64,000 bases of DNA, from contig NZ_BSTL01000004.1 of assembly GCF_030269485.1 (NCBI RefSeq), positions 398,734 through 462,733 of the forward strand. The letters are read 5' to 3'. Source of the DNA: Actinoplanes sp. NBRC 103695. Lineage in GTDB: Bacteria > Actinomycetota > Actinomycetes > Mycobacteriales > Micromonosporaceae. The notes below the pieces were generated by a model. It did not search any database and had not been told where the DNA came from. It worked only from the letters and a program-made list of their open reading frames with translations. The position numbers and the translations under genes are program-made. Every line of letters starts with the position of its first letter. Positions within the stretch are counted from its first letter, which is position 1. Shown one piece after another: positions 42,678-49,747 of the stretch.

Positions 42678-43655
42678 TCAGGGTGACGCCGGAGCGGGCG
42701 CGCTGAAGCGCCGGCGGTACTCGGACGGGCTCAGCCCGATCTCGCGGCGCATCAGCTGCCGCAGGTTCGCCCCCGTGCCCAGGCCGCTGGCCCGCGCCAC
42801 CACCTCCATCCGGCGCTCGCCGCGCTCCAGCAGGCGGCACGCGACGGCCAGCCGCTCGGCGGTGAGCCAGCCCAGCGGCGTGGCGCCGAGCTGTGCCCGG
42901 AAACGCCGGTGCAGGGTGGCGGGGCTGACGTTGGCCCGGGCGGACAGGCCGGCCACGGTCAGCGGCTCGGCCAGGTGCTCCTGTGCCCAGGCCAGCAGGG
43001 GTGCGAGCGACTCGTCGCGTACGTGGGGAAGGGGTCTCTCCACGAACTGCCGCTGGCCGCCGTCGCGGATGGCGGGGAAGACCAGCCGGCGCGCCACCGC
43101 CGTGGCGACCTCCGCGCCGTGATCGCGCCGCACCAGGTGCAGGCCGAGGTCGAGGGCGGCGGCGCTGCCGGCCGAGGTGAGCACGTCGCCGTCGTCCACG
43201 AAGAGCACGTCCGGCTGCAGGTCGACCTCGGGGAACCGGCGGCGGAACTCGCCGGCGAACTGCCAGTGCGTGGCCGCCCGCCGCCCGTCCAGCACACCGG
43301 CCTCGGCCAGCGTGAACGCGCCCGTGCACAGGCCGATCAGCCGGGCGCCGCGACGGTGGGCGCGCCGGATCGCGGCCAGCACCCCGGGCCGCCGCGGCAG
43401 GTCGACGTCGACCCGGTTGGGCACGATCAGCGTGTCGGCGCCGTCCGCGGCGGCCAGCCCGGCGACCCCGCCGAGTGTGAAGAACCCCTGCCGCATCGGC
43501 GCGCTGCCACCCGGCGCGCAGAGCACCAGGTCGTAGACGCGACCGCCCAGCTCGGGCCGGTCGATGCCGAACACCTCGGTGACGCAGCCCAGCTCGAACG
43601 GGTTGGACAGCTCGTCGACGATCGCGACCACGCGATGCAAGGATCCTTGCGGCAC
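42678..43655 (-). CDS. AraC-family regulator with DJ-1/PfpI-like N-terminal domain
   Basis: 325 residues. The N-terminal GATase1/DJ-1-type domain (VAIVDELSNPFELGCVTEVFG) has a Cys at the elbow (LIGLCTGAFTLAEAG). The C-terminal ~100 residues are a double helix-turn-helix AraC domain (LTVAGLSARANVSPATLHRRFRAQLG... EIGLSPSEYRRRF). This FtrA-like architecture usually senses small metabolites. It follows the GGDEF gene by 12 bases. Confidence 0.92.
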   Translation of the reverse strand: MPQGSLHRVVAIVDELSNPFELGCVTEVFGIDRPELGGRVYDLVLCAPGGSAPMRQGFFTLGGVAGLAAADGADTLIVPNRVDVDLPRRPGVLAAIRRAHRRGARLIGLCTGAFTLAEAGVLDGRRAATHWQFAGEFRRRFPEVDLQPDVLFVDDGDVLTSAGSAAALDLGLHLVRRDHGAEVATAVARRLVFPAIRDGGQRQFVERPLPHVRDESLAPLLAWAQEHLAEPLTVAGLSARANVSPATLHRRFRAQLGATPLGWLTAERLAVACRLLERGERRMEVVARASGLGTGANLRQLMRREIGLSPSEYRRRFSAPAPASP

Positions 43656-43667
43656 GTCGTGTTTCTA

Positions 43668-45068
43668 TCAGCCGGCGCGCTGTCCCGCGAGCTCCGGGGT
43701 GAACTCCTCGATCCGGCCGCGGCCGTTGCGCTTCGCCTGATAGAGGGCGAGGTCGGCGTTGTGCACGAGGGTCGCGGCGCTTTCCGCGTACGCGTCCAGC
43801 ACGGCGATGCCGATCGACACCCCGATCGTGATCGTGCGGCCGTTGATCTCGAACGGCCGGGACAGCTCGTCGCTGATCCGGTCGGCCACCGCGTACGCGC
43901 CGTGGTCGTCGCGCACCCCCCGGCACAGCACCAGGAACTCGTCCCCGCCGAAGCGGCTCACGAAGTCCTCCGGCCGGGTCGCCGCCAGCAGCCGCAGCGC
44001 CACCGCGGCCAGCAGCGCGTCCCCGGTCGCGTGCCCGTACGTGTCGTTCACCGGCTTGAACCCGTCCAGGTCCAGGAAGAGCGCCGCCACCGGCCGCTTC
44101 TGCGCGATCGCCGCCTCGGCCCGCTCCAGGAAGAGCGCGCGATTGGGCAGGCCGGTCAGCGTGTCGTGCAGCCGCGCGTGGGCGAGCCGGGCCGAGCTGA
44201 TCACCGAGGCCGCGCCGATCACGATGATCAGGGTGACCGCCGCGGCGAACCCGGCGAAGACCAGCCAGGCCACCCGGTTGGTCTCCTGCACCGGGCCCAG
44301 CAGCGCCGCCCGGGGCGTCGCGATGATCACCCGCCAGGCCGACCCGGCGACCGGCAGCGACAGGAAGTAGTCGCCGTCGACCACGCCGTGGACGGACCGC
44401 TGCGCCGCGGTGGCCAGCGACCGGTCCGGGACGGGCTGGCCGACCGGGGTGTTGTCGGTGGCGGCCACCACGACGCCGACGCTGTCCACCACGTACGTCC
44501 GGCCGGCCGTCACGTCGAGCGTGCTGCCCAGGGCGCCGGCCAGGTCGCTCGCGGCGGTCGGGACGACCAGGACCCGGGTGCCGCCGGTGGTGCGGTACGG
44601 CTGGAACGCGTACAGCGACGGGACGGCGTCCTCCAGGGTGACGTCGCCGTAGGACAGCCGCCCGGTCGTCACCGCGAGCCGGAATCCGGGGCTGCCCGAG
44701 AACGACGCCGCCGGTTTCGCCATCGAGCGCGGTGAGGCGCCCAGAACGGTGCCGTCCGCCCGCAGTACGACCAGCCAGTTGATGCCCACCCGCTGGACGT
44801 CGAGAACGGCTCCGAGGTCGGCGGCCGAGCCGGCGAACGTCGTCATCGCCCACTCGCGGGTCTTGGCGTCGCTGGCCGTGATCGAGTCGCCGGTGACCCC
44901 GGCGACCAGCCGCGCCCGGGCGTCGAAGTCGGCGACGATCCGTTCGCGGGCGTCTTCCTGGGTGTTCGAGAGGTAGAGGCCGACCGCGGCGACGAGTCCG
45001 ACGGCCAGCACCACCGCGCACACGGCTGCGATCTGGCGGAGGCGCACGATCAGTTTGCGGGACGGCAC
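43668..45068 (-). CDS. membrane diguanylate cyclase (dCache sensor + GGDEF)
   Basis: 466 residues, GTG 45068. A first TM helix (about 12-32) and a second (about 268-292) bracket an extracellular dCache-like sensor domain. The C-terminal GGDEF domain has the intact active site GGDEF in RFGGDEFLVL and an RxxD inhibitory site (RPED) five residues before it. It should therefore make c-di-GMP and be feedback-inhibited. No EAL domain. In streptomycetes c-di-GMP controls development through BldD, a plausible link here. Confidence 0.93.
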   Translation of the reverse strand: MPSRKLIVRLRQIAAVCAVVLAVGLVAAVGLYLSNTQEDARERIVADFDARARLVAGVTGDSITASDAKTREWAMTTFAGSAADLGAVLDVQRVGINWLVVLRADGTVLGASPRSMAKPAASFSGSPGFRLAVTTGRLSYGDVTLEDAVPSLYAFQPYRTTGGTRVLVVPTAASDLAGALGSTLDVTAGRTYVVDSVGVVVAATDNTPVGQPVPDRSLATAAQRSVHGVVDGDYFLSLPVAGSAWRVIIATPRAALLGPVQETNRVAWLVFAGFAAAVTLIIVIGAASVISSARLAHARLHDTLTGLPNRALFLERAEAAIAQKRPVAALFLDLDGFKPVNDTYGHATGDALLAAVALRLLAATRPEDFVSRFGGDEFLVLCRGVRDDHGAYAVADRISDELSRPFEINGRTITIGVSIGIAVLDAYAESAATLVHNADLALYQAKRNGRGRIEEFTPELAGQRAG

Positions 45069-45106
45069 ATCATCCCCATCGGCGCGTTCCGGCGGGATCT
45101 GAGGGA

Positions 45107-45511
45107 TCAGTCGCAGTACGCCTGACCGATGCTGGTGCGGATGTGCCCGGGCAGGTCGTCGTGCCGGTCGCCGGTGGTCGGGGTGCCGGACGGCTCCAGC
45201 ATCAGGATGCGCGCGCCCTCCGCGGAGGACGGCTTGTGCTCGACGCCGGCCGGCACCGTGAAGACCGAGCCGGGCGGCATGACCACCTCACGCTCGCCCT
45301 CCGGCGTCCGCAGCGCGAGGCGCAACGTGCCCTGGACGACCAGGAAGAACTCGTCGGTGTCGTCGTGCGTGTGCCAGACGTGCTCGCCCTGGATCTTGGC
45401 GACGCGGACGTCGTAGTCGTTGACCGTGGTCGCGATGCGCGGGCTCCACAGCTCGTCGAAGGAGTCGAAGACCCGGGCGAGCTCGATGGGTTCGGTGTTC
45501 ACGACTCCCAT
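45107..45511 (-). CDS. cupin-domain protein
   Basis: 134 residues. The cupin motif 1 is H-T-H-x4-E with G (WHTHDDTDEFFLVVQG), and motif 2 is P-A-G-V-E-H, so all four metal ligands are present. Single-domain mononuclear-metal cupin of unknown substrate. It lies 38 bases upstream of the cyclase gene on the same strand, at the head of a possible five-gene transcript down to 40980. Confidence 0.9.
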   Translation of the reverse strand: MGVVNTEPIELARVFDSFDELWSPRIATTVNDYDVRVAKIQGEHVWHTHDDTDEFFLVVQGTLRLALRTPEGEREVVMPPGSVFTVPAGVEHKPSSAEGARILMLEPSGTPTTGDRHDDLPGHIRTSIGQAYCD

Positions 45512-45566
45512 CGTGGGCCGGTCGGCGGCGCGGGGCGAGTGCGAGGACTGCCATCCCTCGCAAGGA

Positions 45567-46958
45567 TCATCGCAAGGCCGCCACGGCTCGTTCGGCGTCG
45601 GTGAAGGGCGGCTCGGCCGATGGCACGGTGCGCGGGCCGCGGGCGGTCGCCAGCAGCGTCCGCGGATGGAAGAGGCGGGTGGGCGGCGCGTTCAGGCTGA
45701 ACACCCGGACCAGGTCGGCCGCCACACCGGGCCGGTCCAGCGCGGTGCGGAACAACCGGTGCTGGTAGCGCCAGATCAGCCGGTCGGCCCGGGACGGCAC
45801 CGCGCCGCGTACGCCCGGGAAGCGCACGTCCGATCCCGCGGCGTGCCCCCAGCCCTCGGCCGCCGCCGCGGTGATCGCGGCCTGATCCACCCGGTCGCCC
45901 AAATCCATCCGGTCGGCCTGATCCGCCCGGTCGCGCAGAATCAGCGCCTGCTTGGCGGCGATCGACATGCCGTGGCCGTAGACCGGGTTGTACGCGGCCA
46001 CCGCGTCACCCAGCGCGACCAGCCCGTCCGGCCAGTGCCGCACCCGGTCGTAGCGCCGCCGCCGGTTCGCCGTCGTGTTCGTGACCCGGACCGGCCCGAG
46101 CGGTTCGGCGTCCGCGATCAGGTCGCCGACGATCGGGTGGCGCATCGCCCGTGCGAAACCGACGAACTCGTCCTCCCCGGCCGGCGGCTCGCCACCCCGC
46201 GTCCCGGACAGCGTGACCAGCCAGCGCCCGTCCTCGATCGGCATCAGCGCCGCGGTCTGCCCGGGCCGGTCCCGCGCCGGGTCGGCCTGGATGTTCACGA
46301 TCGGGAAGTCACCGGCGGGCGCCCGGAACAGCCGCGTCGCGTACCGCAGCCCCGAGTCGACCACCTGCTGCGTCACCTCCGGCACGCCCAGCTCGCTCAG
46401 CCAGTGCGTCAGCCGCGACCCCCGTCCCGTCGCGTCCACCACAAGATCGCAGGTCAAGACCGTTTCTCGGGTACGCACGCCGGTGACGCGCCGCGCGTCG
46501 CCGATCAGCCCCTGAGCCGTGGTGCCGTCCAGCAGGCGTACGTGCGGGAGGGCGAGCACCCGCTGCCGGACCACGTGGTCGAGCAGGGCACGGCTGCAGC
46601 TGATCACGTACTCGCCGGTCGGCCGCCGGGGCAGCCAGCCCTGCGGCAGCAGCATCACGTAGCCGTGCGGCAGCCCGAGCCGGTGCGCGCCGGCCGCGAT
46701 CCACGCGTCGGTCGTGCCCGGCAGCAGCTCGTCGACGATGCGCGCGCCGCTGGACATCAGCACGTGCGCGTGGTGGCCCTGCGGCAGGCCGCGGCGGTGG
46801 TCCGGCTCGGCGGGCAGTTCGTCGCGCTCGATCAGGGTGACGTCGTACCGCGGGGCGAGTGCGGCGGCCGCGAGCAGTCCGGCCAAGCCGGCGCCGAGGA
46901 TCACAGCCCTGCCGTCAGTCCGGTCAGGGGCGGCGGTGGGGCGGTGGACGGGTTGCAT
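45567..46958 (-). CDS. FAD-dependent oxidoreductase/monooxygenase
   Basis: 463 residues, ATG 46958 with GAGGAG eight bases upstream. The Rossmann FAD motif VILGAGLAGLLAAAAL is near the N-terminus, followed by an acidic ribose-binding end (LIERDELP). The second FAD motif ALGDAVAAYNPVYGHGMSIA is near residue 320. This resembles the PHBH/geranylgeranyl-reductase-like family. It lies 34 bases downstream of the IclR gene on the same strand. Possibly a tailoring enzyme for the adjacent biosynthetic operon (inference). Confidence 0.9.
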   Translation of the reverse strand: MQPVHRPTAAPDRTDGRAVILGAGLAGLLAAAALAPRYDVTLIERDELPAEPDHRRGLPQGHHAHVLMSSGARIVDELLPGTTDAWIAAGAHRLGLPHGYVMLLPQGWLPRRPTGEYVISCSRALLDHVVRQRVLALPHVRLLDGTTAQGLIGDARRVTGVRTRETVLTCDLVVDATGRGSRLTHWLSELGVPEVTQQVVDSGLRYATRLFRAPAGDFPIVNIQADPARDRPGQTAALMPIEDGRWLVTLSGTRGGEPPAGEDEFVGFARAMRHPIVGDLIADAEPLGPVRVTNTTANRRRRYDRVRHWPDGLVALGDAVAAYNPVYGHGMSIAAKQALILRDRADQADRMDLGDRVDQAAITAAAAEGWGHAAGSDVRFPGVRGAVPSRADRLIWRYQHRLFRTALDRPGVAADLVRVFSLNAPPTRLFHPRTLLATARGPRTVPSAEPPFTDAERAVAALR

Positions 46959-46970
46959 GGGGGCGCTCCT

Positions 46971-47008
46971 CACTCAGGTGGGATCGATTCACTCAGGTGG
47001 GATCGATC
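46971..47008. repeat. 19-bp tandem duplication
   Basis: CACTCAGGTGGGATCGATT and CACTCAGGTGGGATCGATC lie head to tail. The second copy includes the last codons and stop of the IclR gene; the first lies in the spacer before the FAD oxidoreductase. It seems a recent local duplication of the gene end. Confidence 0.9.
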
Positions 47009-47760
47009 TTCTCGGCCAGCTCGGCGTTGATCCGCAGCAGCTCGCGCAGGGTCTCGTCGCGGTGCGCGTCCAGCCAGCGGGCGGGCGCGGTGATGCAGAC
47101 GGCGCCGGCCAGGTGGCCGTATCGGCGCAGCGGCACGGTGACCGACTGCCAGCCGGCCACCGGCGACGGGCCGAACGCGTACCCGTGCGCCCGGATCGCC
47201 GCGATCGCCGGGTCGGTCACCGACCGGTTGTCGACCAGGCCGGCCAGCATGACCCGGCCGGGCGCGTCCACCGACAGCGGCGCGCAGAACAGGATGTCGG
47301 AGGTCAGCTGGCGTTCGGCGTCGCCGAGCAGCTCGTCGTGCTTCGGCGCGAAGTAGGCCAGGCAGTACCGCATCGGGGTGTCCAGCATCAGCGGCACGTA
47401 GAGCAGGACGGTCTGCCCGGTCGTCCGCTGCAGCGCGGCGAGCAGCAGCCGGGTCCGGCGGGAGAGGGCCAGCATCGACCCGGTCTGCGCGCCCAGCGAC
47501 GGCGCGCCCGGCTCGACCGCACCGGCGGAGGACTCGCCGGTGCGGTTGACGAGCGAGTACCGGCCCCGGTCCGCCTTGGACACGGTGCCGACCCGGATGG
47601 CCGACTGCAGGATGCGATGCGCGGTGGACGGTTCCAGCCCGGCCTGGGTGGCGACGTCGCGCAGCCGGTGTGGACCAGGCCCGAGCGCGGCCATCGCGTC
47701 GAGCAGGAGGAACGCGCGATCATTGGCGGTTCGGGCAGCGGTTGAGGTCACGATCGTCAC
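46993..47760 (-). CDS. IclR-family transcriptional regulator
   Basis: 255 residues. N-terminal winged helix (RAFLLLDAMAALGPGPHRLRDVATQAGLEPSTAHRILQSAIR) and a C-terminal IclR effector-binding GAF-like domain (ending RWLDAHRDETLRELLRINAELAEKI). It is transcribed towards the FAD oxidoreductase and away from the SnoaL-like gene. The 181-base gap upstream (47761-47941) is relatively AT-rich, and no coding frame was seen in it. Confidence 0.9.
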   Translation of the reverse strand: MTIVTSTAARTANDRAFLLLDAMAALGPGPHRLRDVATQAGLEPSTAHRILQSAIRVGTVSKADRGRYSLVNRTGESSAGAVEPGAPSLGAQTGSMLALSRRTRLLLAALQRTTGQTVLLYVPLMLDTPMRYCLAYFAPKHDELLGDAERQLTSDILFCAPLSVDAPGRVMLAGLVDNRSVTDPAIAAIRAHGYAFGPSPVAGWQSVTVPLRRYGHLAGAVCITAPARWLDAHRDETLRELLRINAELAEKIDPT

Positions 47761-47915
47761 GCTTTTCTCCCCATGACGTATGGGCCGACTCAGTAAAGGA
47801 ATCGAACGTCGGCTGACGATGAAACCGATAAATCTCCATCCCGAGAGATCTGTCAGATTGGTTGCCGGTGAGCGTAACTGCGAACAGTGTCTAATGTGTA
47901 GCCTTCGGTAATGTA

Positions 47916-47926
47916 GTGATCATCAC
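47916..47926. promoter_or_regulatory. short palindrome upstream of the IclR gene
   Basis: GTGAT-C-ATCAC is a perfect 11-base inverted repeat in the gap between the IclR regulator and the SnoaL-like gene. A possible operator, weak on symmetry alone. Confidence 0.25.
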
Positions 47927-47941
47927 CTCGAAACAGGATTT

Positions 47942-48328
47942 TCAGAACATTCCATTGGGTACTCTGGACGATTCCGGAACGGGTTGCTCGACATCCCAGT
48001 GCTCGACGATTCGGCCGTTTTCCAGCCGCCACAGGTCGACCACCGCCAGCCCCTCGCCCTCTTCTCCGGGCAGCTTCATGTTGTGGTGCACGGCCACGTG
48101 GTCGCCGTCGGCGAGGATCAGCTTGATGTCCGAGCTGCCGCCGTAGAACGCGGCCTCGGCCAGATGGTCCAGATAGGCCTGCCGTCCCGACGGCGCGTCC
48201 GGGCTGTGCTGCACGAAGCCCTCGCCGATGACCTCGGTCAGCCGAGTCAGGTCACGATGCGTGAAATACCGCTCGTAACAGGACCGGATAATCTCCTTGT
48301 TCCGTGCCGCGGAATCATTGGCGGACAT
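47942..48328 (-). CDS. SnoaL/NTF2-like protein
   Basis: 128 residues. The NTF2-like cone fold is suggested by NKEIIRSCYERYFTHRDLTRLTEVIGEGFVQHSPDAPSGRQAYLDHL and the C-terminal GLAVVDLWRLENGRIVEHWDVEQPVP, which match the SnoaL-like ester cyclase/uncharacterised class. In antibiotic pathways such proteins act as cyclases or hydrolases. It lies 30 bases downstream of the P450 and is probably the last gene of that operon. Confidence 0.88.
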   Translation of the reverse strand: MSANDSAARNKEIIRSCYERYFTHRDLTRLTEVIGEGFVQHSPDAPSGRQAYLDHLAEAAFYGGSSDIKLILADGDHVAVHHNMKLPGEEGEGLAVVDLWRLENGRIVEHWDVEQPVPESSRVPNGMF

Positions 48329-48358
48329 GCTGTTCCTCCTGAAGTTAAACGGTTGAGT

Positions 48359-49747
48359 TCACCACGTGACCGGCAGACTTCGAATGCCGTGAAAGTCCAT
48401 GGATTCGGTGACCGGCAGTGTTTCTTCCGAGCCGTCCGCGAGGCGCAATCCGGGCAGCCGGTCGAAGAGCCGGGGAAGCGCGACGGCGAGAGTGGCCCGG
48501 GCCAGCAGGTGCCCGATGCACTGATGCGGCCCGAAGCCGAACGCCAGATGCTGCCGCGCGTTCGCCCGCCCCGGATCGAGCCGGTCCGGGTCGGCGAACC
48601 GCGCCGGATCCCGGTTGGCCGTCTGCAGGCTGAGCACCACCCCCTCACCGGCCCGGATCACCCGCCCGCCGGCCGTCACGTCCGCGGTCGCCACCCGGGC
48701 CAGACCCAGCTGGACGATCGTGTGGAAGCGCAACAGCTCGTCCACCGCCTCGTCACTCAGCTCCGCCTTCCGCACCGGCGCGGTCAGCAGGCTGTACGCC
48801 CCCAGCGCGAGCATGCTGGCCGACGTGTCGTGCCCCGCGCCGAGCAGCAGCACGAGATTGTGGATCGCCTCCTCCTCGGTCAGCTCGCCGCCGGCGACGG
48901 GCCCGGTCATCAGCCGGCTGATCAGGTCGTCCCGGGGCTCCGCGGCCCGCTGCCGGACCAGGCCGCGGAGCAGTTCGGTGATGCCCCGCCCGGCGGCCAG
49001 CTTGTCCTCATCGGACCTCTCGCCGTCGGTGAGCACCGCGGTCAGATGTTCGAACTCGTCGTGACATTCGTACGGCACACCCAGCACCCGGCAGATCACG
49101 CCGGACGCGACCGGCAGGGCGTACCCATGGACCAGATCTTGTGGCGACGGCCCGGCGCCGAACCGCCGCGCGCAATCCTCCGCGACCTCCTCGATCATCG
49201 GCATCGCCCGCCGCGTCGCCGCCACCGTGAACTCGGCCGCCACCATCCGCCGCAGCCGCGTGTGCTCCGGCTCGTCCACCCCGATGAAGGTCCGGTTCAG
49301 CGGCGGCGTCTCCACCGCGGCCCCGAACCGCGGATAACCCGCCCGGGTCGCGTCCGAGCTCAGCGCCGGCTCACGAAGCAGCCGCCGCACATCGTCATAG
49401 CGCGTGACCAGCCAGGCCTCCGCCCCGCTGGGGAGCACGATCCGCTTGACCGGCCCCGCTTCCCGCCACGCCCCGTAGACCCCCGGCGGGTGCAGCGGCT
49501 CGTCCCGCCCCACCGGATACGCGGCGGCGCTTCCCTCCGAGCACGCCGAGGCGTCACCCGCGCCCGCGCTTCGTTCTGGCCGGGCCGGGGCATCACCCGC
49601 GCTTTGGCCGGGCCGGGCCGGGGCATCGCCCGCGCCCGCGCCTTGCTCCGGCCGCACCGGGGCATCGCCCGCGGCGCTTTGCTCTGAGCACATATACGCA
49701 TCACGGTCGCTTTGCTCTGCATACATATAGGAAGCACCCCAGCTCAC
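48359..49747 (-). CDS. cytochrome P450 with repeat-derived N-terminal extension
   Basis: 462 residues from GTG 49747, which overlaps the amidase stop (GTGA); ATG 49720 is an alternative. The P450 fold is complete: I-helix AGHDTS, E-x-x-R in ELLR, and the heme loop FGFGPHQCIG with the axial Cys. The usual bacterial P450 start (DEPLHPPGVYGAWREAGPV) is preceded by ~65 residues encoded by six degenerate copies of a ~33-base repeat (SEQSAAGDAP-like), so the true mature start is uncertain. Probably an oxygenase of the linked biosynthetic operon. Confidence 0.92.
   Translation of the reverse strand: MSWGASYMYAEQSDRDAYMCSEQSAAGDAPVRPEQGAGAGDAPARPGQSAGDAPARPERSAGAGDASACSEGSAAAYPVGRDEPLHPPGVYGAWREAGPVKRIVLPSGAEAWLVTRYDDVRRLLREPALSSDATRAGYPRFGAAVETPPLNRTFIGVDEPEHTRLRRMVAAEFTVAATRRAMPMIEEVAEDCARRFGAGPSPQDLVHGYALPVASGVICRVLGVPYECHDEFEHLTAVLTDGERSDEDKLAAGRGITELLRGLVRQRAAEPRDDLISRLMTGPVAGGELTEEEAIHNLVLLLGAGHDTSASMLALGAYSLLTAPVRKAELSDEAVDELLRFHTIVQLGLARVATADVTAGGRVIRAGEGVVLSLQTANRDPARFADPDRLDPGRANARQHLAFGFGPHQCIGHLLARATLAVALPRLFDRLPGLRLADGSEETLPVTESMDFHGIRSLPVTW
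49525..49735 (-). repeat. cluster of ~33-bp palindromic repeats inside the P450 gene
   Basis: Six degenerate units; the best-preserved ones contain GCTTTGCTCTG followed by GCATACATAT or AGCACATATACGCATCAC. One unit contains the perfect palindrome TGCTC-T-GAGCA (49680-49690). The sense-strand translation reads (C)SEQSAAGDA and variants. The same element recurs in the amidase gene in the opposite orientation. Not a CRISPR: there are no unique spacers. Confidence 0.85.

Noticed and set aside
42652..45021. Very long XRE regulator extending to 45021
   Set aside because: The extension is antisense-like, Arg/Gly-rich and overlaps the well-supported AraC and GGDEF genes on the same strand; GTG 42651 gives the standard start.
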